Of a stretch of DNA of 8,588 nucleotides, positions 6,165 to 8,588 are shown in pieces; the stretch's first letter is position 1; each line of letters opens with the position of its first letter. The notes below the pieces were generated by a model, which saw nothing but the letters and a program-made list of their open reading frames with translations, ran no database searches and had not been told where the DNA came from. Origin of the DNA: a bacterium (GTDB taxonomy: Bacteria; Tectomicrobia; Entotheonellia; Entotheonellales; Entotheonellaceae); assembly GCA_027294925.1 (NCBI GenBank), contig JAPULM010000380.1, forward strand, positions 1-8,588. The letters run 5' to 3'. The translations under genes were made by a program, and so were the position numbers.

Positions 6165-6269
6165 TCTTCAAACTGCCACCGCTCAGTTGTGCCGATAATC
6201 GGGGGCAAGTATGGGAGGTGAATAGCAATCAGGCAGAACATTGCGTTATGGCCAGATTTACCCTGCATA

Positions 6270-6613
6270 TTAGTTGCTCCTGGTGTCCGGCCTGAATCCC
6301 TTGCCCTTGTAGTATTGGGTGTCGGTAAACGGTGTTTCGTACATACGTCCTGGTACATCGTCTTTGTCCAGCGTAAGGCGTCGGCGCGGCCTGGGCCTCC
6401 GGGCTGGTGGTGTGTACAACCTCGTGGCTTGCTTCGTTTTCTTGCCTGAAGTCGTACCAATCGTCTTCGGCTTCGGGCTGGTAAACCCTTCATTAATTGT
6501 GCATACAGCGCACCCACCTGCGGGCTTATCAGTGTGGCGATGGCTACCCCGAAAAAACTCACGGCTTTTCTCCCTGTCGTTGTGGGAAGACTTCTACGAT
6601 CTGGCGCATCCAT
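6270..6613 (-). CDS. Small one-helix membrane protein in two frames (-1 frameshift at GGGTTTA)
   Basis: Frame one starts at ATG 6613 with GAGG 6 nt upstream (alternative GTG 6562, GGGAG 7 nt upstream) and encodes a short charged N-terminus and one membrane helix, AVSFFGVAIATLISPQVGAL (residues 17-36). From about 6482 that frame becomes Arg/His/Pro-rich and shadow-like, while the -1 frame reads as good protein to TAA at 6270: a basic linker (TSGKKTKQATRLYTPPARRP) and a tail with LDKDDVPGRMYETPF and YYKGKGFRPDTRSN. By my hand count about two thirds of codons in the second part end in G or C, more than in the competing frame. Joined, the product has 114 residues: helix plus charged tail, like the 94-aa gene 40 nt upstream. 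Programmed frameshift or single-base lesion are both possible. Family unknown. Confidence 0.5.
6482..6488 (-). promoter_or_regulatory. Candidate -1 slippery heptamer G GGT TTA
   Basis: In the frame that encodes the membrane helix the codons are AAG GGT TTA, so the heptamer GGGTTTA sits exactly in the X XXY YYZ phase needed for -1 slippage into the frame that encodes the tail. GGGUUUA is used by the yeast L-A virus; GGGAAAG in the lambda tail genes is an analogous bacterial-phage case. I see no clear downstream stem-loop. Confidence 0.35.
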
Positions 6614-6653
6614 AGCCAGCCTCGACGTATCGAATCGTGTGGCCGGGGCGACG

Positions 6654-6938
6654 CTAATTTCTCCGCTTGTCAAGACCGTAAGGGTCGTCGTCCAGGTCGA
6701 TACCTCGACTCCCTCGTGTCGGTTGCAACCATACATCCGTGTCGTCCCGCTCCTCGAAGTCGTCCGGTAGGTCCAGATCGTCGTCGAACTCATCGGCGTG
6801 CACGGGTCGAGTATTGTTAACGATCTCCTGCAACATTGTCAGTCCCAGGAAGGCTAGAAACATCGGACCAAAAATTGCGGTTAGTAGTCCGATGAGTATG
6901 CATTGCATCGTCGTCGGTTCTTGCTGTTGTTGTACCAT
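6654..6938 (-). CDS. Small single-helix membrane protein with acidic C-terminal tail
   Basis: 94-aa protein I do not recognise. Residues 1-11 are polar (four consecutive Gln), residues 12-36 form one strong membrane helix containing CILIGLLTAIFGPMFLAFLG, and residues 48-90 are very acidic (HADEFDDDLDLPDDFEERDD, later DLDDDPYGLD), ending in KRRN. There is no signal-peptidase site of note, so a membrane-anchored protein with a soluble acidic domain is expected. Which side the tail faces is unclear. Start: ATG 6938 with GGAGG 9 nt upstream, one of the best ribosome binding sites in this half. It lies 21 nt after the 38-aa ORF and 40 nt before the frameshifted membrane-protein gene, consistent with one operon. 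The competing frames across this interval are shadow-like. Confidence 0.7.
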   Translation of the reverse strand: MVQQQQEPTTMQCILIGLLTAIFGPMFLAFLGLTMLQEIVNNTRPVHADEFDDDLDLPDDFEERDDTDVWLQPTRGSRGIDLDDDPYGLDKRRN

Positions 6939-6959
6939 TGGCTAATACCTCCCTCGTCC

Positions 6960-7076
6960 TTAACGTGCTTCCAGGTTAGCGCCTCCAGTTCCGTTTGGAA
7001 GATGTAGGCTCAGCCCGCGCCCCAACCCAGGGTGGGAGTTGAGCAAATACAGAGCAGTCGCATGCCGCAGATTCAT
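6960..7076 (-). CDS. Possible 38-aa leader ORF of the small-protein cassette
   Basis: Frame MNLRHATALYLLNSHPGLGR to LEAR with a good purine-rich ribosome binding stretch (GGAGGAGGGCGG ending 4 nt before ATG 7076) and a promoter-like site just upstream that would give a leader of about 15 nt. It ends 21 nt before the 94-aa gene. No motif, signal peptide or membrane helix. It might be a small protein or a translated leader. An overlapping 56-codon frame (6976-7146) on the same strand competes but has no ribosome binding site and would start upstream of the predicted transcription start. Confidence 0.35.
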   Translation of the reverse strand: MNLRHATALYLLNSHPGLGRGLSLHLPNGTGGANLEAR

Positions 7077-7098
7077 GCTTCCGCCCTCCTCCACCATC

Positions 7099-7127
7099 AC
7101 CATACGCCTCAGGTAGCGGTCTGTCGA
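7099..7127 (-). promoter_or_regulatory. Candidate promoter of the minus-strand small-protein cassette
   Basis: On the minus strand TCGACA (7122-7127, 5 of 6 to TTGACA) is followed after exactly 17 nt by TATGGT (7099-7104, 4 of 6 to TATAAT). Predicted transcription start is near 7092, leaving about 15 nt that contain GGAGGAGGG before ATG 7076. This is the best-formed promoter in the right half by eye. Confidence 0.4.
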
Positions 7128-7317
7128 TGACATTTACGCTTGACATTGACACCATAGGGAGTAGGCGCAGGGTTTATCTTGTCCCCAAAGGTAGGGCAAG
7201 GCAGGAGCAATGATTCGATGAGAAGGACGGAGAAGGGGGTTCTAACGGTGAGGCATGATACACATATTCGGCATAGTCGAGTAGTAGAGCAAAAGAAGGG
7301 TTTGTTAATCCATCGAC

Positions 7318-7521
7318 TTAGTGCAAAAGTCCTTCATCGCCCTCAAGGTCCTCAAACCTGGAATCATCAAACTCATCACATTCGAAATCGTCAATACTTG
7401 AATTATGACCTACCCTTGATGCGGGAATTGCATCCCTGACAGCGCAGCTGGTGCTAAGCAAATTAGCCTGATATCTTTCCCTCAACTCACGCGCCTGATG
7501 AAAGTTTTGTGCATGTGTCAC
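7318..7521 (-). CDS. Possible small acidic protein
   Basis: 67 codons from GTG 7521 to TAA 7318, with no recognised family. The N-terminal half is basic/amphipathic (HQARELRERYQANLL); the C-terminal half is strongly acidic (DDFECDEFDDSRFEDLEGDE). The pentapeptide DEFDD occurs at residues 49-53, and the 94-aa membrane protein has the same pentapeptide at the same residues. No membrane helix. There is no clear Shine-Dalgarno at the GTG, which lies only 20 bp from the first ATG of the divergent HTH gene, so its promoter would fall inside that gene; the true start may be one of the in-frame TTG codons further in. A plus-strand frame over the same DNA (7179-7439) looks like a shadow. Confidence 0.35.
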   Translation of the reverse strand: MTHAQNFHQARELRERYQANLLSTSCAVRDAIPASRVGHNSSIDDFECDEFDDSRFEDLEGDEGLLH

Positions 7522-7535
7522 AGTTTCGTTAAACT
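7507..7535 (+). promoter_or_regulatory. Weak candidate promoter for the HTH gene
   Basis: TTGTGC (7507-7512) and TAAACT (7530-7535, 4 of 6 to TATAAT) are separated by 17 nt, and transcription would start at about 7542, giving a 12-nt leader with GGAAAGGG before ATG 7554. The spacer contains short arms TGTG and CACA, which might be an autoregulatory site. The -35 match is poor. Confidence 0.25.
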
Positions 7536-7553
7536 ATTACTATGGAAAGGGCT

Positions 7554-7799
7554 ATGAACAGACAAGATATCTTGCGCGCATGGATGGACGAAAACGAACG
7601 AGGTCCCGCATGGGTCGCCAAGAAAGTCGGGCGGACTCGAGAGTTAATCAGTCGTGTCTACCACGGACATTTACCGCTGAGCGACAATCTCGCCAGCGAT
7701 CTCCACCAGATACTGGATATTCCCTCGCTTGATGAAAAACGATTGGCGTACAACGGAACTCAAAAGAAAGCCAAAAAGAAGGGGACCCCTTTATCTTGA
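7554..7799 (+). CDS. Small helix-turn-helix (XRE/Cro-like) DNA-binding protein
   Basis: 81-aa protein consisting of a single helix-turn-helix domain: first helix RQDILRAWMDENERG, then PAWVAKKVGRTRELISRVYHG (residues 18-38, the HTH with GRTRELISRVYHG as recognition helix), then helices around LSDNLASDLHQILDIPSL and a Lys-rich tail (KKAKKKG). It should bind a short palindromic operator as a dimer. I start it at ATG 7554, preceded by GGAAAGGG; ATG 7542 in the same frame has no ribosome binding site but would suit a nearly leaderless message. It is directly upstream of brxA on the same strand (99 nt gap) and divergent from the small-protein genes, so it is a plausible repressor of either set. It lacks the WYL domain of BrxR, the known BREX regulator. 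Target inferred, not seen. Confidence 0.75.
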   Translation: MNRQDILRAWMDENERGPAWVAKKVGRTRELISRVYHGHLPLSDNLASDLHQILDIPSLDEKRLAYNGTQKKAKKKGTPLS

Positions 7800-7823
7800 T
7801 CATAAGGATGAGCGGAATAGGGT

Positions 7824-7839
7824 GGATACCGCTGTATCC
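7824..7839. promoter_or_regulatory. Inverted repeat in the gap before brxA
   Basis: GGATAC (7824-7829) and GTATCC (7834-7839) are perfect 6-bp arms around CGCT in the 99-nt gap between the HTH gene and brxA. It is a candidate operator for the HTH protein or an RNA hairpin controlling brxA. Two half-turn-sized arms 10 nt centre to centre would suit a small HTH dimer. The rest of the gap shows no clear -35/-10 pair. Confidence 0.35.
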
Positions 7840-7898
7840 GACTGATGGGCCTTCTTTGCGGTTCAGGGTGACGGGTGCCCGAAGAGTGGGAAACGAGG

Positions 7899-8489
7899 AT
7901 GCGATACCGGGCTGACATCACAGCAGGCTCACTCAAGGTACCAGAAAGCAGAATCATCGCCGATCTGCTATTGCAGGGTCTCGATGAGACGGGCTGGAAG
8001 GAAGCGTTGTACGACCAGAATGTTCTCCAAACCCGCAGTTCAGAAACGGCCAAACGACTGCTCTTACTGCTGCGTGGTCGGCTAGAATTAATGCAGGCCG
8101 AGTTATGGAAACTGGTGCGGGATGGGTCTGGTACGGTGGCCACCCATGCGTGTCTGGCTATGGCTGTCAAACATAGCGTCCTGCTGGGCGATTTCCTCGA
8201 CCTCGTGGTGCGAGAGCAATACAAGTGTTATGCTGAAGCCCTCTCTACGAAACTGTGGCAGACTTACATTGAAGACTGTCGAGGGCGTGATTCGGATATG
8301 CCACGGTGGAGCGACGCGACCATTGACCGTCTGCGATCTTCCGTCTTTCAAATACTTGCTCAGGTAGGATACATCGAGAATACACGTACCCTGAAGCTGC
8401 AAACCGTCCACATCGCGTCCCAAGTGCTGGAATACCTGACAGAGCGTAATGAACATGACATCTTACGATGCATTCAGGTGGGGCCATGA
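7899..8489 (+). CDS. brxA: BREX system protein BrxA (DUF1819)
   Basis: 196-aa BrxA, the first core protein of type 1 BREX phage-defence loci. Recognised from the DUF1819 signature running the whole length: RYRADITAGSLKVPESRIIA at the N-terminus, NVLQTRS (41-47), LVRDGSGTVATHACLAMAVK then HSVLLGDFLDLVVREQY (72-108), CRGRD (127-131), RSSVFQILAQVGYIENTRTL (146-165) and the end ILRCIQV. Family length is about 200 residues, so it is complete. BrxA is described as NusB-like and DNA-binding; its exact role in BREX is not settled. The conserved region begins right at ATG 7899. An in-frame GTG at 7875, with AGGG 6 nt upstream, would add eight residues and has the better ribosome binding site, so it remains possible. 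The stop overlaps the next ATG (ATGA), implying coupled translation with brxB. Confidence 0.92.
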   Translation: MRYRADITAGSLKVPESRIIADLLLQGLDETGWKEALYDQNVLQTRSSETAKRLLLLLRGRLELMQAELWKLVRDGSGTVATHACLAMAVKHSVLLGDFLDLVVREQYKCYAEALSTKLWQTYIEDCRGRDSDMPRWSDATIDRLRSSVFQILAQVGYIENTRTLKLQTVHIASQVLEYLTERNEHDILRCIQVGP

Positions 8490-8588
8490 ACAGTGGGTTA
8501 ACCAACCGACTCAACCAAATCTTACCCAAAATCGCCTCAGATACCTTCCTGAGTGGCAAAGGTATCGGCAACGAGATTGCGTTTTACA
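8486..8588 (+). CDS. brxB: BREX system protein BrxB (DUF1788), 5' part only
   Basis: Starts in the ATGA overlap with brxA and runs off the right edge after 34 codons. The visible peptide contains RLNQILPKI, FLSGKGIGNEIAFY, which is the conserved N-terminus of BrxB/DUF1788 proteins (RLN-x-ILPKI...FL-x-G-x-GIGNEI-x-F). The full protein is usually about 200 residues. The brxA-brxB order and coupling match type 1 BREX operons, where brxC, pglX, pglZ and brxL normally follow; none of those can be seen here. The identification rests on a short segment plus gene order, but both agree. Confidence 0.88.
   Translation, partial: MNSGLTNRLNQILPKIASDTFLSGKGIGNEIAFY

Noticed and set aside
6161..6793. Single minus-strand protein of up to 210 codons
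   Set aside because: The first part is antiphase to the well-supported 94-aa gene and the last part is Arg/His/Pro-rich and shadow-like, while the -1 frame reads as protein. Only its membrane-helix segment (from 6613) is kept. The ATGA overlap with the next gene is noted as a reason for some doubt.
6976..7146. 56-codon minus-strand frame overlapping the 38-aa ORF
   Set aside because: No ribosome binding site, and its start lies upstream of the best promoter's predicted transcription start.
7140..7151. Tandem TTGACA TTGACA as plus-strand -35 elements
   Set aside because: No -10-like hexamer occurs at 16-18 nt from either copy, and there is no credible plus-strand gene directly downstream.
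7179..7439. Plus-strand frame of 86 codons
   Set aside because: TTG start without a ribosome binding site, His/Arg/Gln-rich composition typical of an antisense shadow, and overlap with the acidic minus-strand ORF.

Overview
The window looks like bacterial accessory chromosome or island DNA: a left half of small-molecule metabolism genes on the minus strand, a middle zone of decayed gene fragments, and a right half holding small hypothetical genes plus the start of a BREX phage-defence operon. The source organism cannot be fixed. Adenylate-cyclase/ATPase-type TPR debris, an amidase, a crotonase, a luciferase-like monooxygenase remnant and IS21 debris together suit a large environmental genome such as Tectomicrobia, Chloroflexi or a proteobacterium; this is inference only. 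The left half reads as clearly more G+C-rich than the right end.

Left (1-4584). A truncated TPR fragment (plus strand, open at the window edge) is followed by three intact minus-strand enzymes: an amidase-signature hydrolase, an enoyl-CoA hydratase/isomerase-family protein and a DAO-type FAD-dependent oxidoreductase. The oxidoreductase and the crotonase flank a remnant of a luciferase-like monooxygenase C-terminus, so the three may once have formed one transcription unit. A serine-recombinase C-terminal remnant lies between the crotonase and the amidase. Each enzyme has a good Shine-Dalgarno, but nothing in the sequence fixes a shared pathway.

Middle (4585-5828). No intact gene. It holds a 16-bp perfect palindrome and inverted repeats upstream of the oxidoreductase, a frameshifted ribbon-helix-helix-like gene, the first part of an IS21-type istA, and a perfect 13-bp-stem hairpin.

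Right, minus strand (5829-7521). A promoter-like site precedes closely spaced small genes: a 38-aa ORF, a 94-aa one-helix membrane protein with an acidic tail, a one-helix membrane protein whose membrane and tail parts lie in two frames joined at a G GGT TTA heptamer, and an exported protein made of five 16-residue cysteine repeats. A further acidic 67-aa ORF lies upstream. I recognise none of these families; this is the best candidate for an undescribed system in the window.

Right, plus strand (7542-8588). A small helix-turn-helix protein is followed by brxA (DUF1819) and, with a 4-nt ATGA overlap, the first 34 codons of brxB (DUF1788), cut by the window edge. The HTH protein is a plausible local regulator of the BREX operon, of the divergent small-protein cassette, or of both.
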